DNA of 64,000 nt from Nematostella vectensis. Lineage: Eukaryota; Cnidaria; Anthozoa; Actiniaria; Edwardsiidae. Location of the stretch: NCBI RefSeq assembly GCF_932526225.1, contig NC_064041.1, forward strand, positions 5,638,046 to 5,702,045. The letters run 5' to 3'. A program made the position numbers and the translations under genes. Within the stretch, counting starts at the first letter, position 1; every line of letters starts with the position of its first letter. The notes below the pieces were generated by a model. It saw only the letters and a program-made list of their open reading frames with translations, searched no databases and had not been told where the DNA came from. Shown here one piece after another: positions 1 through 12,700 of the stretch.

Positions 1-681
1 CAATCAAATATAATTGAGAACTTTGAATGGATTTCAATACATTCTGATCGTACCATTTCCCTACTGAAGACGACCTGTAGCAATTATTATTTTCTAACAA
101 CACAGGGATTATATATGCCCGTACAATCGTTCGATCGTGAGCGACCGCAATCTTTGATATATAAATATATCTGCTACATAACTGCTGCAATGAAAACTGG
201 TTCGTCCAAAGTTTGACCAGATCTTAACACTTTAACATTTAAGAAGTCAGAAATATTTAGTTTATACCATTTGTTTTGTATTCCAGCTTCAGGGTGAATT
301 GATAAGGAACCACAGGCTGGTAAGAGGTTGACTATAACAGAATGTGACAAGTTTTGACACTCAAGGCAAAAGCTGAGGGGGAGGGGGTTCTCCACCTATT
401 TGAAATAAGGTTGCACTCAGAGAGTCCATGTGTCGTGTGACCCTCAGTACGGTAGCATTCTTGTTCATGTTCCTCTAAACATTCACACAGTTTTTAAAAG
501 ACCATTTACACAGGGTGACTGCTTCGTAGAGGAACCACTGTAAAGATGACTGTTGCTCTTATTAGCATGTTTATGTTGTTTTTCCATTTCTTGTGTTGTT
601 TTAGCGTCTTGGGTTTTACAGTCAACACTCGGCAGACCAGGTAGATGCAAATGTTACATGAATTACTATTTATGAACTCAA
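1..681. other. AT-rich upstream sequence, no gene recognised
   Basis: This should be intron or upstream sequence of the ABCF1 gene that starts to become recognisable at 1223. I found no exon encoding the expected upstream Walker A segment of the second nucleotide-binding domain. The short open frames here have no recognisable similarity. Confidence 0.4.
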
Positions 682-958
682 GTAGCCTAGTATACGTCAG
701 CGTATGGAGGCCTCTCACCACAGGTAGCCCAGTTTATTAGCGCGTCAGCGTATGGGGCCTCTCACCACAGCTAGCCCAGTGTGTTAGCGCGTCTGTGTAT
801 TGGACCTCTCAACACAGGTGGCCCAGTTTATTAGCGCGTCAGCGTATGGTGCCTCTCACCACAGCTAGCCTAGTGTGTTAGCGCGTCTATGTATTGGGCC
901 TCTCACCACAGGTGACCCAGTGTGCTAGCGCGTCAGCATGAGGGCCTCTCACCTCTGC
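682..958. repeat. Tandem array of about six 47-bp units resembling a SINE tRNA head
   Basis: A unit of about 47 bp recurs roughly six times with small differences. Each unit carries a core of the form GTAGCCCAGTGTGTTAGCGC followed by a GCCTCTCACC block. The same core is found in the tRNA-like head of the SINE at 23.9 kb (GTGGCCTAGTGTGGTAGCGC, then GGCCTCTCACC). The A-box-like part is repeated, but no B-box motif is seen in the units. The array therefore looks like an amplified piece of a SINE head rather than functional tRNA genes. Confidence 0.7.
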
Positions 959-1222
959 TGAAATGAGTTTAATTCCCGGTTGAAACATAGCCTATCCGAT
1001 AATATCGGATAGTATCTTTCTGTATCTCGGTCCTTAATTTTGCTTGTTGAAAATATGTCTGCTTATTAGAAGCTTTTGTTCCTCAGTTCAAGGATTGGCA
1101 ATTCTTAATCATGTTATAAGATTTAATGCATAAAAAGATTTTAAATGTAAGAGCTAAACTCTAAACCAAGTAGCTCTGTATTCAAATCATAATCATGATA
1201 TTTTATTATATATATTTTTCAG

Positions 1223-3040
1223 CTCAATCTAGAAGAATCTTCAGTAGAATACTTACAGGTAAAATGACAAGACTATTATCCACATTCAATTAAGTGCTTT
1301 TGTAACTAAGACACGAGGAGAGATAGAATACATTCTTGTTCTATTACAGTCTAAGTACAATCTGGACTACCAAAGTTCCAGGAAACATCTGGGTCGATTT
1401 GGTCTTGCCAGCCACGCCCATACCATCAGAATAAAAGACTTATCAGGTACAGAGTTGCCTTCTTACTGGGTATAACGCAAAAAAAAAAATGCGAAATATA
1501 TAATGCTAGATACACAACCTCAACGTAGGGAATGTTCTCATAGGCTTGGCACACCCCCTGAATTTCCCACCCCTGGAAGTGGCCAGAATACAGTCTCTGT
1601 ATGGAAAATCGGGTTCCTTCCCCTGAAAAACAACATTCAATGATCCCGGAACTTAGATCCATACTCTCTTCCCTAACATCAATTTCCTCTATGCGGTTAT
1701 GGATAGGAGTATAATTGCCATTTTTGTAGTTACGTAATGGTTAGTAATGCTAATGTCAGTGATCATGAATGTGTATTTTGTCAGAGATAATAACCAGTCT
1801 TTCGTATCGACAGGTGGCCAGAAGTCTCGTGTTGCGTTTGCAGATATGGCGCTTAGTAACCCGGATGTCGTAATTTTGGTATGGCTCACTAGACTAATAG
1901 TTTCAGCTTCAGTTTATTTGTTCGCCAAAAAAGTTTTATATCCACATGTCCATAAAAAAAGAAATGACAAGGCGGGGAGCTCACAGAGAAAACCATAAGG
2001 ACTTATGCGAGCCATGAGCTCCCCGAAAGTATATATCATGATATGGGACTGGTGAAATATATCAACACAAGTTTGAAGTGGTATGCATAACGCCTCTGTG
2101 AAAACATTGTAGTCTTGCTGACGTTCCGAGCATCAGCCTTTAGATTAACTACTATCCAGCCTTGTGTGTATTTATTTCCCTGGTTCCACCAAGCTACGCA
2201 GACCACCAGTTTTTCTAGTATAGCTTGTCTGTTGTCTTTTTAGTCACACTGAGATAGTAGCACACTTTTAGGGGGAAGGGGAATACATACCTAGACCTTA
2301 GCAAAGCAGGATCAATGGGTAATGTAAATTCATATCCGCGAGAGCTACTATGATTCAGTGGTGCTTTGCTTCTCAATCCAGTGGACCCAAGTTCAATTCC
2401 AGGTCTGGTCATCTTGCCATTTTTTTTCATGGGTGTGAAAACCCGGCTCTACATTGGATAATGTAAATCCTCTTATGGGATTAAACGTGGTGGTCCTTTA
2501 CCCCATACACATTGCATTATCTGTATACAGTAATGGAACGTTAAAAACACTGGAGACCCTGGTCTATTATACCATATCTGATTCTTTGTAGGATGAGCCG
2601 ACCAACAACTTGGACATAGAATCAATAGACGCCCTCGCCGCTGCTATTAATGAGTTCACAGGAGGTTAGACAAAAAGATAATTTCCCCTTTTTCTGTTTG
2701 TCACATATCTTGCCCTTTAAGCCTGTTAATCCTGGGCATAACCAGAATTTTTGACAATCACTCAAAATCAAATAAAACATACCGAAATACTCCCGAATGA
2801 AATTAGCAACAATTGGGTTGCTAGATTAAGCTGAAAAAGCTGTTCCCTGATCACTGGTCTCCCTGTGTTCTAGGGGTCATACTAGTGAGCCACGATGCTC
2901 GCCTTATCCTGGAGACTGAGTGCCAGCTCTGGGTGGTGGAGAACAAGGAAATAAATGAGGTCGAGGGAGACTTCGACGATTACCGACAGGAGATACTCGA
3001 CAAACTAGGTGAAGAGATGGTTGGCAAGTCACACCGCTGA
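1223..3040 (+). CDS. ABCF1: ABCF1 (ABC50) ATP-binding cassette protein, C-terminal exons
   Basis: Five exons join in frame: 1223-1258, 1350-1446, 1814-1878, 2592-2664 and 2874-3040. Together they encode 145 residues ending in TGA. Every intron is GT-AG and the phases fit (0, 1, 0, 1). The peptide is the end of the second nucleotide-binding domain: the ABC signature SGGQKSRV, the Walker B/D-loop [15 protein letters not shown], and the H-loop VSHDAR, followed by the family tail LWVVE and [19 protein letters not shown]. This matches vertebrate ABCF1 more closely than ABCF2, as shown by SGGQK, NNLD and the tail. ABCF1 is a soluble, non-transporter ABC ATPase that binds eIF2 and ribosomes in translation initiation. 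Earlier exons lie left of the window or were not recognised in the first 1.2 kb. The intron at 1879-2591 contains a SINE. Confidence 0.93.
2325..2560 (+). mobile_element. tRNA-derived SINE-like element in an ABCF1 intron
   Basis: An A-box-like segment (GAGCTACTATGATTCAGTGG) is followed about 40 bp later by a B-box-like GTTCAATTCC. After this comes a body ending near GGAACGTTAAAA. The order and spacing match the pol III promoter of a tRNA-related SINE head. The element lies wholly inside the intron between exons 1814-1878 and 2592-2664. Target-site duplications were not clear. Confidence 0.55.
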
Positions 3041-4323
3041 ACATGCGGGGCTCTACCAACAGGGCAGCAACGAAGTGACTTAGGTATCTCCTACAGGAAA
3101 TTACGTCATCAAGACAGACAGGCAATCGATAAAGCAATAAGCATCTCGGAGAAGATGGCTTCTTCATCCGCCTTACAATGGATTATCTCGAGAATGGACG
3201 TCCCGACTTGAAATAAGTAATACTTTACAATTCTATGAGGCTTTGAAATGGCGCTGGATTAGTCGCTAACATTCCTGACTCAAGGTCAGTGCACGCCCAG
3301 GCTCCTATAAGATGACGTCAATAACACTGACGTCGTATCTGACGTCAAGGTGGCGACCTCATGAGCTGAAAACATTGACATTATAATTGATGGAATGCGT
3401 AAAAGCGAGTATAAAATCTGCAATCTTAAGTAAACACTGCTCTCATTGCAAATGTTATTATTGTTGTGTTTATTACCCGCTCTCCGTTCCGTTATCGCGA
3501 CTTTTTTAATTCGGCTCTCCTTATCTAGCCTGTAAGGTGACGGTTTTGTTGGATGTAGTTTCCGATGATTTCTGACCGAGGAAAAGCGTGTTGTTTTGGT
3601 GCCTAGTCCATGTTCGCTATTTGATCGCTCGAGACTTGGACGAGGTAGCAAATACTTCTTAGAGGACACTTCTTACCTTTACATACCCATACCCAAGCCC
3701 TTACCAGGTCCAATCCTTTCATTGTACCCAGGGAAAAAGGCACGCGCAAAATTGGATCAATCAGACCGTCTCGTTGCAAAACAATTTCTATATACATAGA
3801 TGTTTGGACTTAAAACGCAACCTACCTCCCCCCCCCCCCCCCCCCCTCATCAACCTGCCTCGGGTGTTATAGATGTTAGAACTGATTCTTACCAAGGGCA
3901 AATATGATAAAAAAGGTTGTATCTTCTCTATGTTCTTTTCTCTGTATATATGTATTTTTGAGAATTTGAATGGCTCATGATTTTAAATTTATTGGCTTCA
4001 CACTAATTTAAAAGTTATACGCGGAACCAATAAAGTAATCTGTCTGCCTGTCTGATGTTACAGTTTTCTGTTGAATATTTTCATTCGAACTTAGGGAGTT
4101 TTCATTAAGTACACCGAGGAGGGGGGAGGAGATATTAAGGGGGGGGGACTCCGAAAATAAAAGTTTCTCTAAAGGGGGGGGGGGGGGGGGGCTTGGATTT
4201 TTAGGAGCCGAACTTTCAGCTTTAATATTTTACTTATATGATCTAGTTTGTAGCACAAATACAGATTGATTATTCAGCCAAATAACCAATGGTTAATACT
4301 TTTGTGTTTATAAACCATCGTAT
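3041..4323. other. ABCF1 3' flank with poly(C) and poly(G) tracts
   Basis: This is non-coding sequence after the ABCF1 stop. It holds a long poly(C) run near 3830 and a poly(G) run near 4175-4192. Possible poly(A) signals include AATAAAG near 4029. No further gene was recognised. Confidence 0.4.
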
Positions 4324-4762
4324 TCAGTGTACAGTTATGTTTGTTGCCATTTGTATGTTTGTGAAAAGTTTGGCTCTTTCATCACAAAATTTGGGGCATC
4401 TTGTCAGGAAATAAACCTCATCCTCTACCTCACCGGTAGCGCAAATAGGGCATATCCTCTCATTTGCTCTTTTGTAAGGTTTTCGATAACGCGCAGCTTC
4501 GATTTCGAGCTTATGATTGCTAATTCGCAGTTTTGTCAGCGCGATTCTGTGGTTTGTATTGGTGACCTGGCTGATATATGTTTCAAATTCGTATGTTGTT
4601 TTGAATATTCTATAGGTTCTAAGTTTGTTTTGTTGGTTGGATTCTTTTCTTATGTCATCATGTATGTCGCCGAACCATGTCTGTAACTCAACGTCTTGTA
4701 TTCTTTGTTTTATTAACTTTTCAATTGCATTAAAATCATCAGTTATTAGATTTTGGCATTCT
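4324..4762 (-). mobile_element. 5'-truncated non-LTR retrotransposon, C-terminal tail of the reverse transcriptase ORF
   Basis: On the minus strand one frame stays open for about 142 codons to a TGA at 4324-4326. It encodes a basic segment (LTKLRISNHKLEIEAARYRK) followed by a zinc-knuckle-like CPICATGEVEDEVYFLTRC motif. That arrangement is typical of the end of LINE-type reverse transcriptase polyproteins. The frame is closed by a stop just upstream, near 4760, and no RT palm motif follows, so this is a dead fragment. A more decayed relative lies at about 58.64-58.90 kb. The clade was not resolved by eye. Confidence 0.75.
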
Positions 4763-5097
4763 CATATATCACCCAGCCCATTTCGATTGAGCCAGTCTTT
4801 TATTTTATAACTCCAGAAGGCTTTCCCAGTTGTATGCAGTTTTCGAAAGTTCGAAAGTATCAAAGTATACCCCCCCCCCCCCCCCCCCTCGGTGTATTTA
4901 ATGAACACTCCCTTATTATATTAAGCTTACAATAACATACGAAAACTTCAAGGACCTAATCGAGCAATCGGGCGCAAACACATTACAACAACTATCAACT
5001 ATCAGCCAACACATCACAACTAAACTATCCTAACGCCCATGGTCAAACAATATGGCCATCATGACGTCATGTCATGGATGTCATGCCATATACCTTC

Positions 5098-5323
5098 ATT
5101 TGCATATAAGGCGCGCGAGGTCGCCCAGTCTTGTTGTCGATCGACAATTTAGTAAATGCATTAATGTATGTCAAAGGGTTTCATATTTCACCACTATTTC
5201 CAAGACGGATCGCGGTAGAAGTGCAATGCTGGATAATCCGTGCCCTCATTTAACCTATGACTTGGAGTTTTTGTCGGCTTATCTTGTCAATGTTTTAGAA
5301 TCGAGTTTTGTGTTCGTCAAATC
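5098..5323 (+). promoter_or_regulatory. Putative 5' region of the laminin-EGF-like membrane protein gene
   Basis: The sequence GCATATAAGG near 5102 is TATA-like and lies about 220 bp before the ATG at 5324. A GC-rich stretch follows it. The transcription start is inferred, not seen. Confidence 0.3.
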
Positions 5324-6617
5324 ATGTCGGAGGAACTGCGAGCGTTCGTTGCTCTTATTGTTGTCTTTGTGATCGTCACCAATTCATTTGCAAAGCAAAG
5401 CGGTAAGCCTGAATAAACCGTAATCTTCATTAGTGGTGCGGGTAGATCATGCTGTTTAAAGATGTGAGTCGTGCAGGATTTCTTTTTGGCTAGAACGATC
5501 GATAAACTGAACATGTTATAGCCGGGAATTTCAAAATCAGCTGAAATGGCAAAATTGTATCGCGTGCTTATTTTATTTATTCAAGTGATTATATTGCTGC
5601 CGCTATTATAGCTTCCGGATTTGCGGCTAGTTATTGTTTGATGATAGCTTGTATGCTGTTTTTAGGGGATAATTTAACATTTCACTCCATCTTTTCAGTA
5701 AAAAAGGCCCTATTAGATTTTTGTAGGCGGAAGGTATGCTTTTGCATACTCCATTTAATTGGAAAACTTTCATTTTTGTCTGTGGCTATAACAATCCTAA
5801 CAAATTCTTCATACTGAAAAAAAACGTTAAAAGTTATCAAATAATTTCAACATATAATTTATCAAAAAATTTTCCTCAGAATGTAACAACACAAATAAAG
5901 GAAAATACTGCAAGTGTACCCAATGCTCCAAGACTGGTTCCACAGGTGTGTGTACATATCCTAACCCTGTTGATGCCTCTTCTGTGCGGTGTGTCTGCAA
6001 AACTGGCTATATAGGAAGCTTGTGTGATGAATGTGCAAATGGCTACTACCGCTCAGGGAATACGACGGGGCAGTACATCATATGCCTTATGTGCAATTGC
6101 AGCGGGAACCTTGACTTGACCAAGCCCAATAGCTGCGATGCAGTTACTGGGAAATGCTATAAGTGCTTACCAAATGTAACAGGGGAGCATTGTGAGAAAT
6201 GCCTTTTTCCAAGCAACTGTACTAGGCCAACAGACAATAGCCACTCTGGGACCCTTGCAGGTAAAATCTTTCTGATAATCACAGCTTTGTACTTAAAACA
6301 TCCTTCCTACAAACAGGCCCGTACCCAAGGGGGGTGCAAACCCCCCCCCCCTCCCCCCCACACACACAATGGCCAAAAGTCCACTTTTGGTTCTCAATAG
6401 ACATGCTATTTGTATACAAAACTAAAAATCATAAGCTAGGCCACTCTGGTATGTAGCCAAATCCGATACAATAAATTTCCCATGTAGATACTGCAAAGGC
6501 AAGGCTGCCTTGGTGGTTAGATTTTTATCAGAGAACTCCTTCCCCTCCCCCCCTCCCGGAAAAATTAGGTCCACTTTTTCAGATTTGGCACCCCCCCCAA
6601 GAAAAATCCTGGGTGCA

Positions 6618-6654
<37 letters not shown>

Positions 6655-7088
6655 AGACCATAAAAACTGGTAAGCAAGAAGACTTTTTAAATTGCTGCCA
6701 AAGTAAAAAAACTTTCTCTTAATTTTTAACTTCTGTGTTTTCAGCAAAGCATTATAAGCTGAGGGACACAACTATCATTGTCGTGTGTGCTATATTAGCA
6801 TTTATCTGCATCATTGCCATAGCAGCCCTTATCTACAGACACCACAAGCGTCAGAAATTCAAAGGGCGTCTTCCTAAACTACTGTGGACTGCTGAAATCT
6901 CAAACCGCAATTTTGATGACTTGGACTTTTCATTGCTTGACCCTGTGAGTGACACGCCCTTTGTGTATCGCAATGACACAAGCGAGTTTGAGGAAGCGCT
7001 GATGGGAGAGGAGAAGGCACAGCTACAAATGGATACACACGAGGATGAAGACACATTGCTGGAGAACTACCATCCGGCAGAGCTTTGA
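5324..7088 (+). CDS. Small single-pass membrane protein with laminin-EGF-like cysteine modules (MEGF9-like)
   Basis: Three exons (5324-5402, 5880-6260, 6745-7088) with phase-1 GT-AG introns give a complete 267-residue protein. Residues 1-23 are a signal peptide: a short N-terminus, then VALIVVFVIV, then NSFA. Residues 27-140 are cysteine-rich with laminin-type EGF spacing, including CVCKTGYIGSLCDEC and CYKCLPNVTGEHCEKC. Several NXT/NXS glycosylation sites are present. Residues about 164-185 form one membrane span, followed by a basic stop-transfer (YRHHKRQKFK) and an acidic cytoplasmic tail of about 80 residues ending HPAEL. The overall plan resembles the membrane-proximal part of vertebrate MEGF9, but the extracellular part is much shorter, so orthology is uncertain. 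The second intron holds a MITE and a long poly(A) run. A downstream AATAAAG near 8838 is a candidate poly(A) signal. The gene converges on ACTR5. Confidence 0.82.
6314..6620. mobile_element. MITE copy A of the GGCCCGTA-ended family
   Basis: The element starts CAGGCCCGTACCCAAGG and contains the block GTCCACTTTTGG...GACATGCTATTTGTA...AAATCCGATACAATAAA. It closes with a C-rich segment. The same internal blocks recur at 10.70-11.06 kb and 45.79-46.11 kb. This copy lies inside the second intron of the laminin-EGF-like gene. Confidence 0.75.
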
Positions 7089-9388
7089 TGAATGTAAGGA
7101 AAAGCAGGGGGAAGGTGTGGTAAAGGTTTGGTTTCAATAACTGTCAGGGGGAATAACATACTTGAGAGGGAAAAGTGCACTATTTCAAGGCTACCAGCTG
7201 TCAAAGCTTTGTTAAATCTAAGGGGAGGAAGGGAAGGTTAGGTATATTAGGGCTTAATCCATCAACTCTAAGAAAGGGGGGGGGGGGGACAAAAGCAGGT
7301 AAAAAACACAAGTTAAAGACAATCACCTGGCATAGCTTTGATCTTAGGGAATACCAGTGGATTCTAGGTCTATCAGGGTGTTGTCAATTAACTCTAGTAG
7401 GAAAGACACAGATGGGTATAAAAACACATTACTTTAAGACTACCAGCAGGGGACTAGGACCATTAAGGGAGGGAAATGTTACTACCAGCTATCATAGCTT
7501 TACTGTAAGGAGGAAAAGGGGAGCCATTCGGGTAGGTCCAAAAAGAGAGGGAGTGGGGCTTGATGTTTATAAAAGTCAGAGGTGTAGTGCCATGTCTGTC
7601 ATGGTAGTCCAATGCCCCTTTAAATACTCCCTTGAGCAGGTTCCATTTTAACCTTAGTACTTTTTTATATTATATACCAAGTATGAACAACTTCTACCCC
7701 TGAATATTGTAGCCTACAAAAAGCCACTGACTCGCAAAACAGCATTTTTTGGTTATCAGTGGCTACAAGTAGGCTACACACATAGAACCACCATATTATA
7801 ACTGTCCTGATTAACAAGTTGTTCTTATTATTAGTGAAACAAATAATTTGAATATGAGCTTTCATTCATTAGGACTGCTTTTAATAATGAGGTGTAATTA
7901 TTAATATGGCATCCTTTAAAGCTACACTTTATTATGTATCAGAAAAGCCATTTTGTATTTATTATCTAATGCAGACTAAATTATCTGCACTTTTTATTTA
8001 TGATTAATTATATATATCTTTATCTTATTTTGAGATGGGAAATATATTACACAAGAGGTTAAAACCGTTTATTAAGGACAACAGGTCAAACAGACAACCT
8101 AGATGTCTAGACTAGTTAATGTCAAAATTCTTCTGATTTGCCAAATAACAAGATTTTGGAGCTCACGTTTCAACAGGTTGTGCTGTTAAAATTTCTAGAC
8201 TGTGGATTCAACTTGTCTGATACTGTAGTTCTTAGTTTGAATATTGAAGTATCATATCTTTTTGTAGGATATCAATCACACTAGATTATTGTATGCTTTT
8301 TAGCATTTAAATAGAGCCGTTTGTACTGTAGGATGGGTCAAATTTCACAGCAACTGAATTGGATTAAACTAACTATAAATACATTTTATTTGCATTTATC
8401 TTTTGAGGCATAAGTTGGATCCAGAGCCTTCAGTCATGGATGTTTGTGCTTTTTGATAGGAGTTCTTTTTAGCATCTTGGCTCTGTTTTAAGAGCTAGTG
8501 TAATGGGTAATGATAAATTTGTTTATTTAATGAATAATGGGAATAAGTAGCTGTGAAGGTTACTCGGATGCAGGCATGCTTTAAAAACAAATTCAGAAAT
8601 TCAGATGTCGGTGCTGTAACAGGCCTCAAAATATTCTTTTTTTTTTTGGGGGGGGGGGGGCAATACAGAAACATTAAGAAAATGTTGGGGGCACAGTTGC
8701 AGTTAGTTTCTCTGTGTTTTTTTTTATCAAGTTAATATCACATTTTGAATATAAAACAACAATCATTAATAAGTATTGTATATATTTTTCTCTCATCTGA
8801 AGAAAAGTTACAATAAGTGATTGTGATTTTTTTAATAAAGATATTTTTTATGTTGCACAAGTGTGATGTATGTAGCACGTAAATGTTAATGAATCAATTC
8901 TCCAGATTTCGAATACTATTTGTATCTACGTTGTTCCACATTTTGACACCACATTTTGCTACCGTCACCAATAAGTCTTTTGGCACTAGGAAATAAAAAA
9001 GCTTGTGCGGAATACAGCAAAAGGTAAAAAAAACCTGTATATGTGTGAGAGAATTTCTTTTTTCCATCTGTCTAATATACAGCCAATCACAAACAACTGC
9101 AGTTCCCTCCTTTTTCAAGCGATTTATTTGAATGCACATTTCAACAAAACGTTTCCAAAAATTGATTATTCAATTCTTTATTGATGTGAGAAAAAGACGA
9201 TGTGTATGATGACTACAGTGCACGTTGATTCTTCTGGCACTAAAGCTGGTAATAGCATACAGGAAGTGTTTCTTTTTAAAAGGGCAGTACTCTGGTTTTC
9301 GCTTCATACTGTCGTTGTTTTATCCGAAGCTTGTCATCACATCGAATTTCCTTGTTCTGTACTTGGTAACGGTAGACGGTATACCCTT
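7089..9388. other. 3' region of the laminin-EGF-like gene and convergent spacer
   Basis: This is AT-rich non-coding DNA, probably a long 3' UTR up to a candidate AATAAAG near 8838. It is followed by the 3' end of ACTR5 on the other strand, where TTTATT near 9123 and 9179 reads as AATAAA on the minus strand. A poly(T)/poly(G) junction near 8638-8660 marks another small repeat. No coding exon was recognised. Confidence 0.4.
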
Positions 9389-9690
9389 CTTTTTTTTATA
9401 AGAACGTCTGATTTTCAGTTGAGACTGGGCCGTTCTTATTTTTGGGACATTTTAAGGCAGAATATATTTTTAACGATGTTCTAAAATTTTAGTGTATATA
9501 AGAATATAATACCCAATGAATTATTAGGAAGAGTATTACACTAATCATCAATGAGCACAATTTGATTCTGCATTTTAGAACGCATCAGGATTAAAACAAG
9601 AAAAACATTCTGCTATCTGAGCCTCGGCATATTCTTAGCATGTTCTTAATATTTGGTGAAATCTCAGGCTGGACGTTCTTATAAAAAAAG
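9389..9690. mobile_element. MITE with about 20-bp terminal inverted repeats
   Basis: The left end reads CTTTTTTTTATAAGAACGTC and the right end is its near-perfect reverse complement (GACGTTCTTATAAAAAAAG). The right half recurs in the opposite orientation at about 42.24-42.36 kb, sharing AAGAACATGC and GCCGAGGCTCAG. The element sits just downstream of the ACTR5 stop codon, so it may lie in the 3' UTR. Confidence 0.75.
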
Positions 9691-9778
9691 AGTATGTCGT
9701 ATATACATGGTTGACAAAAGGTGACCTCAGCGCTCCTCGCAATTGTCATACACTTGTCATATGATGTGTACCTTGTCG

Positions 9779-12700
9779 TCACGTCGATTTACCACCCGAT
9801 AGTGTAACTGGCAATGGTAAAAACAGGTTTGACGAGAAATGTTCCTTTAAGTACTCTCCGCCTTTCTCTTCATACTCTTGCTGTGTGATGCTAGCGGACT
9901 GGAGCGAGGTTAGTGACGTCACCCACTTACGTGCCCCACACCACGCGTCCAGGACTGGGTTTGCTAAAAAGCAGCCAATCACTAGTTAGCCCAAAACTGT
10001 TACTTTATAATGTTGGTACGTATATTTTAATACATGCTGTTGGGTCAGGTAAGGTGCGAAGTGCGCCAAGATCATCCATCAAGCATTGCTTGTACCACCT
10101 CACAAAACTGAGCCAAAACCAGACGGGTATAAACCGCACCCGCAGCATCAAGCATTGCTTATACCACCTCAAAAAGAAATAGGTATAAACTGCGCCATCA
10201 TTGAGACGACATTCCCTGAAAACGACGTGAAAACTTTGTACCTGCGGAATGTAGGCGGAATGTGGACTGGAATGGTCGGATAGCCAGCAACTCTCGCTCC
10301 AGGCGCGCCATGAAGTTGTTGTACATTGTGTTACCGCCTGTTACAAACACATTCTGTACAGAAACCAAAGTAAGATCGGTTAATGAACAAGTCACTTTCA
10401 TCGGAAATTGGGCCGAATCAACTGACAAGACAATGAACATCTCAATGTTTTACTGGTAATACATTAGCAACGTCTGTCACATCTCATAAAAAGTATTTCT
10501 TCCAGCATCCCTACTACTTCCAATTTCTATAGCGATTCTGACTTTGGTCAAGAGGGAAATGCAGTAGCATGAATCTCTGTCCGCCATTTTGTCATTCTAG
10601 AAAAGTAACAAATATGAGAAAGTATCCGCTTCCTTCCCCTGATTTGATTCCGCTGATTTTCTTTGAAAATAAGGCATAAAAATTTGTTTCTAGATAATTC
10701 ACAAGAACGAACGCACCCCTCCCCACCCCCCTCCACACACACACAACGGCCGAAAGTCCACTTTCGGTCCTCAATAGACGTGCTATTTGTAGACAAAACT
10801 AAATCAGACTTTATTTGTTGCCAAATCCGACAATAAACGTCCCGTGGAGATACTGCAAAGGCATAAATAATCTCTTTTTGTTTTTTCGGGGGTGGTCAGA
10901 TTTTTATCAGAAAACTCCCTCCCTCCCCCAGGGAAATAAGGTCCATTTTTTCGGATTCCCCCCCCCCCCCCCCCCAAAAAAAAAAAAAAAACAAAAAAAC
11001 AAACAAACAAACAAACAAAAAAAAACACCAACAACAAATCCTGGGTAAGGGCCTGAATCATCTCCCGGTGACGAATCTTTGATAGATAAGAATGGCATTT
11101 TTTTTTCAAGGGGGGGGGAGGGGGAGGGGCGAGAACGGAACAGGATCATATACCTGGACCAAAGCACTTTGAACCTCTGGCGTGTAACGGCTGAGGATGA
11201 AGCCCATTGTCTCAGTAATTCCTGCCTGCTCCAAGCCCAACATCGAGGGCTGGAAGATTATCTCAGGGACCCTGCAAATTATGCAAGTCTGAGGTATCAG
11301 CTTAAGTAGCACGAGGACTGGTATTTCCTGGTTCAATCGTAAGAGCCGTGGGAATCATTGGATACAGTCATACAAAACATCCATTCCCATCGGCTAATTC
11401 AAATATGACGGCAAAATGATTCCAATAAGTAACTGAGATACCTTCGATCATATCGTTTATAGTGAGATTATCACACTTCATCGTGGATGGCTGTGGTATT
11501 TTGGAATTTAATAATAACAAAGGAGCAGCTGATCATAGATGTCCTTTAAATAGCACGCGAAGTGATATTCCCTGATTCACTCTGTAATGGCGCAATGGCC
11601 AGATGCGCTGTATAAAAAACGGTTGTGATTTTGAGGTTGTCGCTAATTTTCTAGCAGCCTGCCAAACAGGCTCTCAAAAAGCGTCCCAGGAGAGCTCCCG
11701 GAAAAGCCGTTCTATTGGACGCTCGGCCAAAAAGGGAGCTTGGCTTCTCGTTTTTTCTTTAAAGCTCGGCTATATCAGCTCGGCTATCTAAAAGCTCGGC
11801 TTTTCCGTCTTACACAAGTAGCGCCTGTTGAGCAGGCTACTAATTGGCGAATATCACAGTTTCTGTCAACCTATTTATTTTCCCGCCTGAACGTGTGAAC
11901 GCGCGTCAACAACAGAATAGCCAAGTAACGAGAATGTCCCAACACCCTTAACGAGAGAATTCCATAGGTTGATTTGGGAAAACTAGTACTTACTTTGCTA
12001 GTGAATTTTGTGTACGAAGTATAAAACTATGATTTAAGATTTTTTTTTTTTAGGGGGGGGGGGGGGGTTACGTGATTTGTCTTCCAATATGAAATGATAA
12101 CAAAAGCAAAGGTTCGACTGACAATGGTTCTTCACCTTATACGCTCCACACCAAGGTTCACCTGGTAATACTCAGCCCAGTTCATCGGCGCCTTGTTGTC
12201 ATCAGTTCTAGAAATAAGTACAGAGTAACGTGTCGGTAGAATGCTCGGGTCGTAGCCAGGATTTGGAGGTGAGGCGGGGGTAAGATGGCGGCATTTGTAA
12301 CCATTTGTTAGTTACTTTTGGCCAGGGGAGCTACCGGTTGATTGGGGTTGTTCTTTCCAACCTTCCCAACCAACGTGGCTACGGGCCTGGTAAGCTGCAA
12401 TCCTTGACATTTGCACATTGAAGTAATGAGTGAACCCTTGCATCCATTGTTTTTTATTCGTCACCTTGCGAAGTCTGGGTCGTGTTTCTTTAGTAGATTC
12501 TCGAGTTCGTTTAATTCCTCTTGTTCTTTTTCACTGTCGGAGTCCCCCGCGTCTTTATTCTGGGACGGGGTAAGGAAATGTTACTTGATGATCAAAACAA
12601 TAGCTTAACGATGGAGGGGAGTTAGTTGCAGCATGGTATGGTAGAAAGGACTACATAGACAAGCTGTTTAGAGACAGGGAAATGAATCAACAAAACGGGC

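Noticed and set aside
7175..7651. 158-codon plus-strand frame
   Set aside because: It lies in the 3' region of the laminin-EGF-like gene, has no recognisable domain, and looks like chance openness in purine-rich sequence.
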